A stretch of DNA of 64,000 bases. Origin: Bacillus andreraoultii (GTDB lineage Bacteria > Bacillota > Bacilli > Bacillales > Caldibacillaceae). The stretch is taken from the NCBI RefSeq assembly GCF_001244735.1, contig NZ_LN868937.1, positions 1,516,311 through 1,580,310 of the forward strand. Reading direction: 5' to 3'. The notes under the pieces were generated by a model, which saw only the letters and a program-made list of their open reading frames with translations, searched no databases and was not told where the DNA came from. Each line of letters opens with the position of its first letter. The first letter of the stretch is position 1. The position numbers and the translations under genes were made by a program. This document shows positions 28,278-38,523 of this stretch, one piece after another.

Positions 28278-29318
28278 ATGACAAATGAAAACATTACAGT
28301 GTTAGGTGCTGGGAGTTGGGGAACGGCACTATCTATCGTATTAGCTGACAATGGACACCATATTCGATTGTGGAGCTATAATCGCAAACAGGTTAATAAA
28401 ATAAATCAAACAAAAATGAATGAAGATTACTTGCCGAATATTGCATTACCGGATCATATTGTTGCAGTATCTGATCTTGAAAAAGCAGTAGAAAATACCC
28501 ATACAATTATTGTCGCTGTTCCAACAAAAGCAATTAGAGAAGTTATGCAAAATCTAATAAAATACTTAAAGAGTGCTGTAACAATTGTACATGTGTGTAA
28601 AGGGATAGAACCTGAATCTTTAAAGCGTGTTTCGGAAATGATTGAAGAAGAAATTCCAAAACACTTATTAAAAGACCTTGTTGTATTATCTGGACCATCT
28701 CATGCGGAGGAAGTAAGCTTACGTCATCCGACGACAGTTGCAGCATCATCTAATAATATGGAAGCAGCTGCACGGATACAAGATTTATTTATAAATGCAA
28801 ATTTTCGTGTGTATACAAACCCTGATGTAATTGGAGTTGAAATGGGAGGAGCACTAAAAAATATTATCGCTCTTGCAGCAGGGATTTCAGACGGGCTTGG
28901 TTATGGTGACAACGCAAAAGCGGCACTAATGACAAGAGGTCTTGCCGAAATTGCCCGACTCGGAACGAAAATGGGGGCAAACCCATTGACATTCTCTGGC
29001 TTGACTGGTATTGGTGATTTAATTGTAACATGTACAAGTGTACATTCAAGGAACTGGCGAGCAGGAAATGCGTTAGGAAAAGGTGAAAAGTTAGAAACAA
29101 TATTAAATAATATGGGACAGACGGTTGAAGGGGTTCGAACAACAAAGGCAGCATTCCAATTAGCTGAAAAATACAATGTTAAGATGCCAATTTCAACAAT
29201 TTTATATAAAGTTTTATTCGAAGGCTTAGATCCAAAAGCAGCGGTTGATGAATTAATGACCAGAAAAAGGACTCATGAAATGGAAGACTTAGTCAATATT
29301 TTGCAACTTGAAGATTAA
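28278..29318 (+). CDS. gpsA: NAD(P)-dependent glycerol-3-phosphate dehydrogenase
   Basis: Cytoplasmic enzyme of 346 aa making sn-glycerol 3-phosphate from dihydroxyacetone phosphate for phospholipids. Rossmann motif VLGAGSWGTALS (about 7-18), catalytic Lys in GGALKNIIALAAG, and substrate motif RGLAEI-x-RLG are all present. ATG 28278 is 8 bp after AAGGAG; ATG 28275 and GTG 28269 are in frame alternatives. Probably co-transcribed with der. A terminator follows. Confidence 0.96.
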   Translation: MTNENITVLGAGSWGTALSIVLADNGHHIRLWSYNRKQVNKINQTKMNEDYLPNIALPDHIVAVSDLEKAVENTHTIIVAVPTKAIREVMQNLIKYLKSAVTIVHVCKGIEPESLKRVSEMIEEEIPKHLLKDLVVLSGPSHAEEVSLRHPTTVAASSNNMEAAARIQDLFINANFRVYTNPDVIGVEMGGALKNIIALAAGISDGLGYGDNAKAALMTRGLAEIARLGTKMGANPLTFSGLTGIGDLIVTCTSVHSRNWRAGNALGKGEKLETILNNMGQTVEGVRTTKAAFQLAEKYNVKMPISTILYKVLFEGLDPKAAVDELMTRKRTHEMEDLVNILQLED

Positions 29319-29435
29319 TAAATAGAATGTGTATTAATGAATAAATTTTATGAAAATGGGCCTTCGAGGAGGCGGAAGAAAAGCGAGTGCATAGAATATA
29401 GTGAGTAATAATCTAGGGTTGGGTATTTATTGTCG

Positions 29436-29477
29436 AGCTGGATGAAGTGAGCGTCCCCACTTCATTCGGCTTTTTTT
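29436..29477 (+). terminator. Intrinsic terminator after gpsA
   Basis: A 14-bp stem with G-U pairs (AGCTGGATGAAGTG at 29436-29449, CACTTCATTCGGCT at 29458-29471) is followed by a run of seven T residues. Confidence 0.88.
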
Positions 29478-29645
29478 GCTATTAGGAAAGTATCAATTTT
29501 CCAATTTCTATTTTCCTATACGTATAAGCGCACATGGAAGGCTTTAGCAGCATGATATCAAAGTCAAAAACTCTCTTTTTTATCAAGCGAACTCTAATCT
29601 CTTTGGTTGCCTAAAGGCTCGAGCGACCTAAAGTTTTCTTTTTTT
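29478..29645 (+). repeat. Dispersed non-coding repeat, copy B (longest)
   Basis: The 476-bp gap between gpsA and yphE has no gene. After the gpsA terminator it holds the most complete copy of the repeat. Left block: TTAGGAAAGTAT then CCAATTTCTATTTTCCTATA; middle: GTATAAGCGCACATGGAAGG and TTTAGCAGCATGATATCAAA; right block: CTCTTTGGTTGCCTAAAGGC and AAAGTTTTCTTT. All blocks recur in copies A, C, D or E. Confidence 0.7.
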
Positions 29646-29794
29646 GGAATAATTTTAAACCCTTGAAAAAAATTGAACTTGATGGAGCTCAATTCGCATT
29701 GGTTTATTTCGGATTACAGCTTTAAAAAATTATGCTAAAATAAACTACAAAATACTTTCAAATAATTAGAATAATAGAAAACGGAGGGATTAAA

Positions 29795-29998
29795 ATGTCT
29801 ATTGCCTTAACAAAAATGTGGATTTCATTCGCAGCAATGGGATTTATGTTTTTGTCGATTGTATTAATTTACTTAAGCAGATATAAATTAAAGCAAAAGT
29901 TTTTTCGTATTGTTACAGCTATTTTCGCATATGGACTGATGATTTATGCAGGTATCATTATTTTCTTAATTGTTTTTTCAGGTCCAACTTCTAGCTAA
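29795..29998 (+). CDS. yphE: YphE, DUF2768 membrane protein
   Basis: Small protein of 67 aa with two membrane segments (about 7-27 and 38-61). Length and pattern match YphE (DUF2768) of B. subtilis. A GGAGGG site precedes ATG 29795. It lies 44 bp before yphF. Function unknown; relatives are sporulation-associated by position next to spoIVA. Confidence 0.8.
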   Translation: MSIALTKMWISFAAMGFMFLSIVLIYLSRYKLKQKFFRIVTAIFAYGLMIYAGIIIFLIVFSGPTSS

Positions 29999-30042
29999 AT
30001 ACATAATTAAATCACATATTACTTTTTAAGGATGTGAACTGT

Positions 30043-30765
30043 TTGAGGCGAATTCATTTTGCTTTACTATTGATATTGGTTAGTATTTTACTCACTGGAT
30101 GCCTTTATCCAAATGATAAAAACGTCATCCGTATACCTGATGAGCAGCAAATTCAAGATGTACAAAATGCAATCAATGCTTATCGAAAGGATCATGATGG
30201 GTTATTACCAATTAAAAATAAAGATGATGAAACAGATTACTTTATTAAATATTTAATAGACTTCAAACGTTTAGTACCTCTTTATTTATCAAAGATTCCG
30301 GATAATGCATTTGAAAACGGAGGTGTTTTTCAATACGTTATCCTTCACCCAGATATAAATCCTACTGTAAAAGTTTTTGATTTACGAATTGCTGAGAAAA
30401 TTCGAGAGATAAAATTTCGCCTTTCAACAAAGGAATATCCACCATTTAAAGACGTAATAGGAAAAAATGCATTTACTTTAGAATATGGAAAATTAGGATA
30501 TAAAGAGGAGCCAATAATTGTAAGCCCATTCACAGGGGAAAATTTATCTTTTTTTATTACTGGTCAAGGTGACGTTTATGTGGATTATTCACTTGATATA
30601 GAAATTTATAGAGAGAAAGTCGATTATCAAAAATTTCAAGATGGTTCAGACATTCGATTCATCCTTGCTGAAAATTCAATATTTGTACCAGCCTATTCCC
30701 TTCCGTATACGATAAATAAGAGTGGCGAATTAGTTTTTATGGAAAAAAATAAAAATTTGGAATAA
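30043..30765 (+). CDS. yphF: YphF, predicted lipoprotein
   Basis: Protein of 240 aa with a lipoprotein signal peptide: two Arg, a hydrophobic core and the lipobox LLTGC, lipidated Cys near residue 20. The rest is a soluble extracytoplasmic domain without recognisable catalytic motif. TTG 30043 is preferred since AAGGATGTG is then 8 bp away; the in-frame GTG at 30034 would overlap that site. Position before spoIVA matches YphF of B. subtilis (about 244 aa). Confidence 0.8.
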   Translation: MRRIHFALLLILVSILLTGCLYPNDKNVIRIPDEQQIQDVQNAINAYRKDHDGLLPIKNKDDETDYFIKYLIDFKRLVPLYLSKIPDNAFENGGVFQYVILHPDINPTVKVFDLRIAEKIREIKFRLSTKEYPPFKDVIGKNAFTLEYGKLGYKEEPIIVSPFTGENLSFFITGQGDVYVDYSLDIEIYREKVDYQKFQDGSDIRFILAENSIFVPAYSLPYTINKSGELVFMEKNKNLE

Positions 30766-30910
30766 CTATCAATTCGTAAAATATATTGTATGAGAGGGTT
30801 ATTCATTATTTGAATTATAGCTCTGTTATTTTAAAACGATCTAAATAGGAATGGAACGGAGCGATAAATGTAAATAAATGAATAGGGAGGTAAAAATAGT
30901 CATTTTATAG

Positions 30911-30952
30911 TCATAAGTTGGGTGGACAACATCATAAATATATACTGTCCAC
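30911..30952 (+). promoter_or_regulatory. Possible sigma-E-type promoter with inverted repeat upstream of spoIVA
   Basis: TCATAAG (30911-30917) and CATAAATA (30933-30940) are spaced like sigma-E -35 and -10 boxes, which drive spoIVA in B. subtilis. A 7-bp perfect inverted repeat (GTGGACA at 30922-30928, TGTCCAC at 30946-30952) surrounds the -10-like box. Matches to the consensus are partial. Confidence 0.35.
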
Positions 30953-31002
30953 AGGAGAAAAAAGGATAATATCCCAGCAATCGAGGAACGGGAGGGGATT
31001 TC

Positions 31003-32481
31003 TTGGAAAAATTTGATATTTTTAAAGATATTGCCGAACGGACTGGCGGTGATATCTATATTGGTGTTGTCGGTGCCGTCCGAACAGGGAAATCAACATT
31101 CATTAAAAAGTTTATGGAATTAGTGGTTCTACCAAATATTGAACATGAAGCAGAACGTGCGAGAGCCCAGGATGAGCTCCCTCAAAGTGCGGCAGGTAAG
31201 ACGATTATGACGACAGAGCCAAAATTTGTACCGAATCAAGCAGTTACAGTTCATGTAGATGAGGGTTTAGATGTAAATGTACGATTAGTTGACTGTGTTG
31301 GTTATACAGTTCCAGGTGCAAAAGGCTATGAAGATGAAAATGGACCGAGAATGATTAACACACCTTGGTATGAGGAGCCAATTCCATTCCACGAGGCAGC
31401 CGAGATTGGTACACGTAAAGTAATTCAAGAACATTCAACAATTGGCGTTGTCATTACAACCGATGGTACAATTGGTGAAATACCACGAGACGCTTATGTT
31501 GAAGCAGAGGAAAGAGTTATAACTGAACTGAAAGAAGTTGGAAAGCCATTTATTATTGTTATAAACTCAACAAAACCACAGCATCATGAGACAGAGCTAT
31601 TAAGACAGGAACTACAGGAAAAATATGATATACCTGTTCTAGCCATGAGTGTGGAAAATATGCGAGAAGCTGACGTTCATAATGTATTAAAAGAAACGCT
31701 GTTTGAATTTCCAGTTCTTGAGGTGAATGTGAATTTACCAAGCTGGGTGATGGTTCTAAAAGACGGTCATTGGCTTCGTACGAGTTATCAAGAAGCTGTA
31801 AAGGAAACGGTAAAGGATATTAAAAGGTTAAGAGATGTTGACCGAGTCGTCCAATCTTTTACTGAGTTTGATTTCATTGAACATGCAGGCCTTGCAGGTA
31901 TCGAAATGGGGCAAGGAATTGCAGAAATTGATTTACACGCACCTGATGAGTTATACGACCAAGTATTAAAAGAAATTGTTGGTGTTGAGATTAGAGGTAA
32001 AGATCATTTACTTGAACTAATGCAAGACTTTGCTCACGCGAAAAAAGAATATGATCAAATTGCTGATGCCTTGAAGATGGTTAAACAAACTGGATATGGA
32101 ATTGCAGCACCGACAATTGAAGATATGAGTTTAGATGAACCGGAAATTATTCGCCAAGGATCACGATTTGGTGTACGTTTAAAAGCGGTTGCTCCATCGA
32201 TTCATATGATTAAAGTAGATGTTGAAAGTGAGTTTGCGCCAATTATTGGTACAGAAAAGCAAAGTGAAGAACTTGTGCGGTATTTAATGCAAGATTTTGA
32301 AGATGACCCTCTATCAATTTGGAATTCAGACATTTTTGGTAGAAACTTAAATTCCATCGTTCGAGAAGGAATACAAGCAAAATTGGCATTAATGCCGGAG
32401 AATGCTAGATATAAACTAAAAGAAACACTTGAGCGAATTATTAACGAAGGCTCAGGTGGACTAATTGCAATTATTCTATAG
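31003..32481 (+). CDS. spoIVA: Stage IV sporulation protein A, spore coat ATPase
   Basis: Coat morphogenetic ATPase of 492 aa, identical in length to B. subtilis SpoIVA. It polymerises on the forespore surface as the coat base layer. Walker A GAVRTGKST is at 24-32 with Lys30; the switch region has TTEPKFVPN and VDCVGYTVPGAKG. The C-terminal region that binds SpoVM and the forespore membrane is intact and ends in GLIAIIL. The start is TTG 31003 behind GGGAGGGG. Strong conservation leaves little doubt. Confidence 0.98.
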   Translation: MEKFDIFKDIAERTGGDIYIGVVGAVRTGKSTFIKKFMELVVLPNIEHEAERARAQDELPQSAAGKTIMTTEPKFVPNQAVTVHVDEGLDVNVRLVDCVGYTVPGAKGYEDENGPRMINTPWYEEPIPFHEAAEIGTRKVIQEHSTIGVVITTDGTIGEIPRDAYVEAEERVITELKEVGKPFIIVINSTKPQHHETELLRQELQEKYDIPVLAMSVENMREADVHNVLKETLFEFPVLEVNVNLPSWVMVLKDGHWLRTSYQEAVKETVKDIKRLRDVDRVVQSFTEFDFIEHAGLAGIEMGQGIAEIDLHAPDELYDQVLKEIVGVEIRGKDHLLELMQDFAHAKKEYDQIADALKMVKQTGYGIAAPTIEDMSLDEPEIIRQGSRFGVRLKAVAPSIHMIKVDVESEFAPIIGTEKQSEELVRYLMQDFEDDPLSIWNSDIFGRNLNSIVREGIQAKLALMPENARYKLKETLERIINEGSGGLIAIIL

Positions 32482-32488
32482 ATCATAC

Positions 32489-32516
32489 AGACTCCAGAAA
32501 TAATGGGGTCTTTTTT
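32489..32516 (+). terminator. Intrinsic terminator after spoIVA
   Basis: AGACTCC (32489-32495) pairs with GGGGTCT (32505-32511, one G-U pair), followed by a T run. Confidence 0.82.
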
Positions 32517-32622
32517 AGTTTCAGGGAAAGTATACGTACTTTTAAATTCTATTTCCTATACACATAAGCTAGAAACTACAGTTCTCTTCATGCCAAGAAT
32601 CCACCCCCTTGTTTTCTTATCT
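32517..32622 (+). repeat. Dispersed non-coding repeat, copy C
   Basis: Starts within the T run of the spoIVA terminator. The left block GGGAAAGTATACGTACTTTT, then ATTCTATTTCCTATACACAT and AAGC, matches copy B; the middle and right are diverged, ending in TTGTTTTCTTA. The rest of the 459-bp gap to hbs (32623-32833) is A/T-rich and shows no gene. Confidence 0.55.
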
Positions 32623-32833
32623 TTTATGTTAAGTTCATGTTTAAAAATAATTAAAATTGGAAAAAAAGAAGATAAGGTTTTATAAAAGATATGTTAAAGA
32701 CATCGCTAAAGGTTAAAATAAATGAATAAAAAACAACGATTTATAAAAACTCGTCAAAAACCTTGAAAAATTTACCTTCTTTGCTTAATAAATCTTGCTA
32801 TGCCTTGAATGATGTGATAATCTTTTAACAGAA

Positions 32834-32881
32834 TTGTTCTTGTTTCACTTTCCAAAAACGGAAATAAAGAACAAGTATAAT
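32834..32881 (+). promoter_or_regulatory. Inverted repeat and -10-like box upstream of hbs
   Basis: TTGTTCTT (32834-32841) and AAGAACAA (32867-32874) form an 8-bp perfect inverted repeat with an inner TTTCC/GGAAA pair. The right arm is directly followed by TATAAT (32876-32881). There is no good -35 box at the normal distance, so the promoter call is weak. The hbs start is 60 bp downstream. Confidence 0.4.
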
Positions 32882-32940
32882 TTAAAAAATAGATGCAATT
32901 CACATATTGCACCAATTACTCTTGGGAGGAGGTGAATGGC

Positions 32941-33213
32941 ATGAACAAAACAGATTTAGTAAATGCAGTTGCAGAAACTGCTGAACTTTCTAAAAAAGAT
33001 GCGACAAAAGCTGTTGATGCTGTTTTTGATTCAATTTTAAATGCTTTAAAACAAGGTGATAAAGTTCAACTAATCGGATTCGGTAACTTTGAAGTTCGTG
33101 AACGTTCCGCTCGTAAAGGACGTAACCCACAAACTGGTGAAGAAATCGAAATCGCAGCAAGTAAAGTTCCTGCGTTTAAACCAGGTAAAGCACTTAAAGA
33201 TGCTGTTAAATAA
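32941..33213 (+). CDS. hbs: Histone-like DNA-binding protein HU (HBsu)
   Basis: Nucleoid protein of 90 aa that bends and compacts DNA as a dimer. The HU signature [20 protein letters not shown] is present with the intercalating Pro in its DNA-binding arm. ATG 32941 is chosen since GGGAGGAGGTG precedes it and the protein then has normal HU length ([12 protein letters not shown]); the longer frame from 32893 is rejected. It stands alone between gaps with its own terminator. Confidence 0.97.
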   Translation: MNKTDLVNAVAETAELSKKDATKAVDAVFDSILNALKQGDKVQLIGFGNFEVRERSARKGRNPQTGEEIEIAASKVPAFKPGKALKDAVK

Positions 33214-33232
33214 TTACATATCATATGTGTAG

Positions 33233-33266
33233 TAGGACCTGTCGTTATTCGGCAGGTCCTATTAAT
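33233..33266 (+). terminator. Intrinsic terminator after hbs
   Basis: A 12-bp stem with one G-U pair (TAGGACCTGTCG at 33233-33244, CGGCAGGTCCTA at 33250-33261) and a 5-nt loop. The tail is only moderately T-rich. Confidence 0.85.
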
Positions 33267-33321
33267 TATTTGCTTTTTGTTCTGTCAATTTAAGTAAATT
33301 ACCTCCTCTAGGTTTTTCTTT

Positions 33322-33350
33322 TTGCTCGATAACTTTTGATGTGCTAGTAT
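33322..33350 (+). promoter_or_regulatory. Predicted sigma-A promoter of folE-mtrB
   Basis: TTGCTC (33322-33327), a 17-bp spacer and TAGTAT (33345-33350) with an extended TGC just before the -10 box. The folE start is 67 bp downstream. Confidence 0.45.
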
Positions 33351-33416
33351 AAAATAGATTACAATTTTTAGTAAAACACCTAACTTTTTTGTTTTTTATA
33401 GGGGAGGACACTATTT

Positions 33417-33980
33417 ATGAAAGAAATGGATTTAGAACAAATAGAACAAGGTGTTCGACTTATTCTTGAAGGTATCGGGGAAGATCCGAATCGAGAAGGT
33501 TTATTAGATACACCAAAACGGGTTGCAAAAATGTATGCGGAAATGTTTCGTGGTTTAACTATAGATCCAAAAGAATATTTTGAAACAATATTTCATGAAG
33601 AACATGAGGAGATTGTACTCGTTAAAGATATACCGTTTTACTCTATGTGTGAACATCATTTAGTACCGTTTTATGGACATGTTCATGTTGCTTATATACC
33701 AAGAAATGGACGCATAACAGGATTAAGTAAGTTAGCAAGAGCTGTTGAGGCCGTTGCAAAAAGACCGCAACTTCAAGAAAGAATTACACGTACGGTGGCA
33801 AATGCTATTATGGAAAAGCTGGATCCACACGGAGTAATGGTTATTGTTGAAGCAGAACATATGTGTATGACTATGCGAGGGATTAAAAAGCCTGGTTCAA
33901 AAACAGTTACTACGGTTGCGAGAGGTTGTTTTGAAGTAGATGCTGAAAAAAGAAAAGAAGTATTAGCGTTAATTAAATAA
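33417..33980 (+). CDS. folE: GTP cyclohydrolase I (FolE/MtrA)
   Basis: First enzyme of tetrahydrofolate synthesis, 187 aa, converting GTP to 7,8-dihydroneopterin triphosphate. Zinc ligands are Cys78 and His81 in [13 protein letters not shown] and Cys150 in EHMCMTMRG; the GTP-site motif KKPGSKT is intact. This is the zinc-dependent FolE type. GGGGAGGA precedes ATG 33417. It forms the classical mtrAB pair with mtrB, 18 bp downstream. Confidence 0.96.
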   Translation: MKEMDLEQIEQGVRLILEGIGEDPNREGLLDTPKRVAKMYAEMFRGLTIDPKEYFETIFHEEHEEIVLVKDIPFYSMCEHHLVPFYGHVHVAYIPRNGRITGLSKLARAVEAVAKRPQLQERITRTVANAIMEKLDPHGVMVIVEAEHMCMTMRGIKKPGSKTVTTVARGCFEVDAEKRKEVLALIK

Positions 33981-33998
33981 CTAGATGGAGGGCAAAAA

Positions 33999-34229
33999 AT
34001 GGAAAAGAGATTATCATCAAATGATTATGTAATCATTAAGGCGCTTGATGATGGAGTTAATGTCATTGGACTTACACGTGGTCAAGATACTCGTTTCCAT
34101 CATTCTGAAAAACTGGATAAAGGTGAAGTGATGATTGCCCAATTTACAGAACATACTTCGGCTATTAAAGTTCGTGGAAAGTCACAAATAATTTCTCCTT
34201 TTGGTGAAGTTTTTAGTGATGGAAAATAA
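33999..34229 (+). CDS. mtrB: Tryptophan RNA-binding attenuation protein TRAP (MtrB)
   Basis: Regulator of 76 aa that forms an 11-subunit ring and, when loaded with tryptophan, binds (G/U)AG repeats in trp leader RNA. The RNA-contact residues known from B. subtilis (Lys37, Lys56, Arg58) are kept here as Lys38, Lys57 and Arg59, and the segments NVIGLTRG and [13 protein letters not shown] are conserved. TGGAGGG precedes ATG 33999. Its main target, the trp operon, is not at its usual B. subtilis position downstream of cheR in this window. Confidence 0.96.
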   Translation: MEKRLSSNDYVIIKALDDGVNVIGLTRGQDTRFHHSEKLDKGEVMIAQFTEHTSAIKVRGKSQIISPFGEVFSDGK

Positions 34230-34359
34230 GTTTTATTCATCATCTAGTGATTTAGTAATTGCATCTCAAAAAAGAAACTTATTTATGTTATAATTGTAAT
34301 AGTTTAACTTCTTCAAAATTCTTACGTGAAATTAACGAATGGTAGTTGAGGGTGATTTT

Positions 34360-35121
34360 GTGCAATTTACTGAAGAATATATCGCAGAAACAAAAGAAAA
34401 AGTATATCAAAAAATATTTCATTCGTATTTATCAAGTCAACTAGAATTACCAGAAATAGATCATGATAAACTATTTTTGCTCTTAAATATATTACAATGC
34501 CAAGATTTGCCTAAAGAACAGTTTGATGCGTATGTAACAACCGTTATGTATATTCAAATTGCCCTTGATACCCATGATCGTGTAAAAAATGATGATGAAG
34601 ATATGCCTCACCAAAAGCGCCAGTTAACAGTGCTTGCAGGTGATTTTTATAGTGGCTTATACTATCATTCTTTGTCCAATGTACCAAATATCCATTTGAT
34701 AAGAAGACTTGCTGAAGGAATAAAAATTGTTAATGAAAATAAAATAAAAATTTATAATAAAGAAGTTCTCACATTTAATGAATATATGCAAAGCATGATG
34801 TATAAAGAGACAGCTATTTATCAACAGTTGGCATATTTTTTTAATCACCCACATTCAGAAATCCTTTCTACGAATTGGTTACATGTCAATCAAATCATTA
34901 AGGAAAAGAATCAGTATATTTCATATATAAAAGAAAATGATTTATTAAAGACATCAACAGTAGACGAACATGAATTGCATGGAATCATATCTAAGCAAAT
35001 AGACAACTATATTGAGTTGAAATATAGTCCTATATTGAATAGAGTACCCGAATCATTAATAGAAGGTTTTCTCGAACGAACAGCTGCTAATAAAGAAAAA
35101 GTATCAACAATTATTTCATAA
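34360..35121 (+). CDS. hepS: Heptaprenyl diphosphate synthase component I (HepS)
   Basis: Small regulatory subunit of 253 aa (B. subtilis about 251). It lacks the catalytic DDxxD motifs and works with HepT to make the C35 side chain of menaquinone-7. Typical segments are LDTHDRVKND and TVLAGDFYSGLYYHSLS. GTG 34360 follows TTGAGGGTGA; the in-frame ATG at 34339 lies before that site and is rejected. First gene of the hepS-menG-hepT cluster. Confidence 0.92.
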   Translation: MQFTEEYIAETKEKVYQKIFHSYLSSQLELPEIDHDKLFLLLNILQCQDLPKEQFDAYVTTVMYIQIALDTHDRVKNDDEDMPHQKRQLTVLAGDFYSGLYYHSLSNVPNIHLIRRLAEGIKIVNENKIKIYNKEVLTFNEYMQSMMYKETAIYQQLAYFFNHPHSEILSTNWLHVNQIIKEKNQYISYIKENDLLKTSTVDEHELHGIISKQIDNYIELKYSPILNRVPESLIEGFLERTAANKEKVSTIIS

Positions 35122-35148
35122 TCCGTCTGATAGAGGGAGTCGTTAAAG

Positions 35149-35853
35149 ATGGAACAATCAAAAGAAGAAAGAGTTCACCATGTTTTTGAAAATATTTATA
35201 ATAAGTATGATCAAATGAACTCGATTATTAGTTTTAGGCAACATATTCGTTGGCGGAAAGATACAATGAAGCGAATGAATGTACAAAAAGGAAAGAAAGC
35301 ACTCGATGTATGTTGTGGGACCGCGGATTGGACAATTGCTATGAGTAAAGCAATTGGAAGCGACGGGGAAGTTATTGGTCTTGATTTTAGTGAGAATATG
35401 TTAAAGGTTGGGAGAGAAAAACTTGCTAATGAACAAATAACAAACGCGAAATTAGTTCATGGCAATGCAATGGAGCTACCATTCTCAGACGACTCTTTTG
35501 ATTACGTTACGATTGGGTTCGGTTTACGAAACGTACCAGATTATATGCAAGCATTACGAGAAATGTATCGGGTGTTAAAACCTGGTGGAGTGATTGCTTG
35601 TTTAGAAACATCACAACCTACAATGTTCGGTTTTCGACAAATTTATTATTTTTATTTCCACTATATCATGCCGTTGTTTGGGAAATTATTTGCGAAAAGT
35701 TATAAAGAATATTCTTGGTTACAAGAATCGGCACGAGATTTTCCAGAAGCAAAAAAATTAGCCATGATGTTTGAACAGGCAGGTTTTAAAAATGTTTCAT
35801 TCAAAAAATATTTTGGTGGGGTCGCTGCACTACATCTAGCACATAAAGAGTGA
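35149..35853 (+). CDS. menG: Demethylmenaquinone methyltransferase MenG (UbiE family)
   Basis: SAM-dependent methyltransferase of 234 aa for the last step of menaquinone synthesis. Motif [24 protein letters not shown], and the UbiE signatures [13 protein letters not shown] and GFGLRNVPD are present. It sits between the two heptaprenyl diphosphate synthase subunits, as in B. subtilis, so quinone head methylation and tail synthesis are co-expressed. ATG 35149. Confidence 0.95.
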   Translation: MEQSKEERVHHVFENIYNKYDQMNSIISFRQHIRWRKDTMKRMNVQKGKKALDVCCGTADWTIAMSKAIGSDGEVIGLDFSENMLKVGREKLANEQITNAKLVHGNAMELPFSDDSFDYVTIGFGLRNVPDYMQALREMYRVLKPGGVIACLETSQPTMFGFRQIYYFYFHYIMPLFGKLFAKSYKEYSWLQESARDFPEAKKLAMMFEQAGFKNVSFKKYFGGVAALHLAHKE

Positions 35854-35886
35854 AAGTACTAGGCTTTACATAACCGGGTGGTACAA

Positions 35887-36849
35887 ATGAATTATAAAAC
35901 TGTTTACTCAATACTAAATAAAGATTTGAAAAAAATAGAATATGAGTTAGAACACGTATTAGATGCGAAATCTCCTTTACTCAAACAATCTTCTCTACAT
36001 TATCTACAAGCAGGGGGAAAAAGAATTCGACCTGTCTTTGTCATCTTATCCGCTAAATTTGGACGATATAATTTTGAATTAGTAAAAGATGTTGCAGTAA
36101 GTCTAGAATTAATTCATATGGCCTCATTAATACATGATGACGTAATTGATGATGCGTATACTCGTAGAGGAAAACCAACTGTAAAAGCGAAATGGGATAA
36201 TAAAATTGCAATGTATACTGGAGATTACATACTTGCACGTGCACTAGAGATTATAACAAATCTAGACGATGTTGATGCACACAAAATTCTTTCAAAAACA
36301 ATGGTCGAATTAAGTATAGGTGAGATTGAGCAAATTCGTGATAAGTACAATTTTAATCAGTCGATTACAAATTATTTCCGAAGAATTAAAAGAAAAACAG
36401 CACTATTGATTGCTGCAAGCTGTCAACTCGGTGGAATTGCTGCTGACCTACCAAAAGAAGTTCATGAAAATCTTTATAAATTTGGCTACTACGCTGGGAT
36501 GGCATTTCAAATCACAGACGATATTTTAGATTTCACATCAACGGAGGATAAATTAGGCAAACCTGCTGGAGAAGATTTATTGCAAGGAAATATCACTTTA
36601 CCTGTTCTTTTTGCCATGAAGAATCCTCTATTAAAGGCTGAAATCGTAAAAGTGCATGAACGAATTGAGCCTCAAGAACTAGAAAATATAATAGAATTAA
36701 TTAAAAATACAGATGCAATTGATAAGTCATTTCAAGTGAGTGATTTGTATTTACAAAAGGCATATAAAATTTTAAATGAACTTCCAATGAATGGAACGAA
36801 AACCTTGTTAAGTACAATGCTAAAGTTTATTGGGAAACGGAATTTCTAA
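35887..36849 (+). CDS. hepT: Heptaprenyl diphosphate synthase component II (HepT)
   Basis: Catalytic trans-prenyltransferase subunit of 320 aa. Both aspartate-rich Mg2+ motifs are present: first LIHDDVIDDAYTRRG (about 80-94) and second DDILDF (about 208-213), with GGKRIRP near residue 43. With HepS it elongates FPP to heptaprenyl diphosphate. ATG 35887 is spaced correctly from GGGTGG; an in-frame GTG at 35878 overlaps it. Confidence 0.95.
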   Translation: MNYKTVYSILNKDLKKIEYELEHVLDAKSPLLKQSSLHYLQAGGKRIRPVFVILSAKFGRYNFELVKDVAVSLELIHMASLIHDDVIDDAYTRRGKPTVKAKWDNKIAMYTGDYILARALEIITNLDDVDAHKILSKTMVELSIGEIEQIRDKYNFNQSITNYFRRIKRKTALLIAASCQLGGIAADLPKEVHENLYKFGYYAGMAFQITDDILDFTSTEDKLGKPAGEDLLQGNITLPVLFAMKNPLLKAEIVKVHERIEPQELENIIELIKNTDAIDKSFQVSDLYLQKAYKILNELPMNGTKTLLSTMLKFIGKRNF

Positions 36850-36936
36850 AATGTAAACATTTGCAAACATAGGAAACAAATGGTAATATATTTTTGGTAA
36901 ACTTTTAATAGAAACAAATGGATGGAGAGAAAGTAA

Positions 36937-37383
36937 ATGGAGAAAACATTTTTAATGGTGAAACCTGATGGTGTACAAAGAGGGTTAATCGGTGAAATCA
37001 TTACTAGGTTCGAACAAAAAGGTTTTCAACTTGTAGGGGCAAAATTAATGCAAATTCCAACTAGTCTCGCTGAAGAACATTACGGCGAACATAGAGAAAA
37101 ACCATTTTTTAGTGAGTTAGTTTCATTTATTACTTCAGGACCAGTCTTCGCAATGGTTTGGCAAGGGGAAAATGTTATTTCAACCGCTAGACAAATGATG
37201 GGATCAACTAATCCGAAAGACGCACAACCTGGAACGATACGTGGAGATTTCGGTCTAACTGTTGGGAAAAATGTTATACATGGGTCAGATTCAAAAGAAA
37301 GTGCTGAAAGAGAAATCGCCTTATTCTTTAATAATGAAGAATTAACGAACTATACGAAGTTAATCAATGAGTGGATTTATTAA
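36937..37383 (+). CDS. ndk: Nucleoside diphosphate kinase
   Basis: Enzyme of 148 aa that balances NTP pools through a phospho-His intermediate. The active-site His115 is in NVIHGSDS, and the N-terminal KPDGVQRG motif is intact. ATG 36937 follows TGGAGAGA. A terminator follows, so it ends the hep cluster or stands alone. Confidence 0.97.
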   Translation: MEKTFLMVKPDGVQRGLIGEIITRFEQKGFQLVGAKLMQIPTSLAEEHYGEHREKPFFSELVSFITSGPVFAMVWQGENVISTARQMMGSTNPKDAQPGTIRGDFGLTVGKNVIHGSDSKESAEREIALFFNNEELTNYTKLINEWIY

Positions 37384-37400
37384 TAATATAACGAATAAAT

Positions 37401-38276
<876 letters not shown>

Positions 38277-38352
38277 TTTTAGAAAAAAGTTCATTTCCTT
38301 CTATTTATGGATAAATGCAAAAAGACCGAATAACTCAGTGGAAGAGTGAGAG

Positions 38353-38381
38353 CCCCTAAGTATTTCTCTCATATTTAGGGG
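38353..38381 (+). terminator. Hairpin after cheR, weak terminator
   Basis: CCCCTAA (38353-38359) pairs with TTAGGGG (38375-38381); the downstream bases are only loosely T-rich. The remaining 142 bp to the next start show nothing else I can support. Confidence 0.4.
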
Positions 38382-38523
38382 ATGATTCTTGTATTTTCAT
38401 TGAAAAGATATCATTCTTGATGTGAAATATTTAACAAACGCAAAAAAACAAACACCTCCAAAAAATATGTATAAATTTATCGCTAAAGTCATAGCTTGTC
38501 TTAAGACTAGTGGAGGTGGACGT

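Noticed and set aside
32503..32685. Short plus-strand frame after spoIVA
   Set aside because: It overlaps the terminator and repeat copy C and lacks a ribosome binding site.
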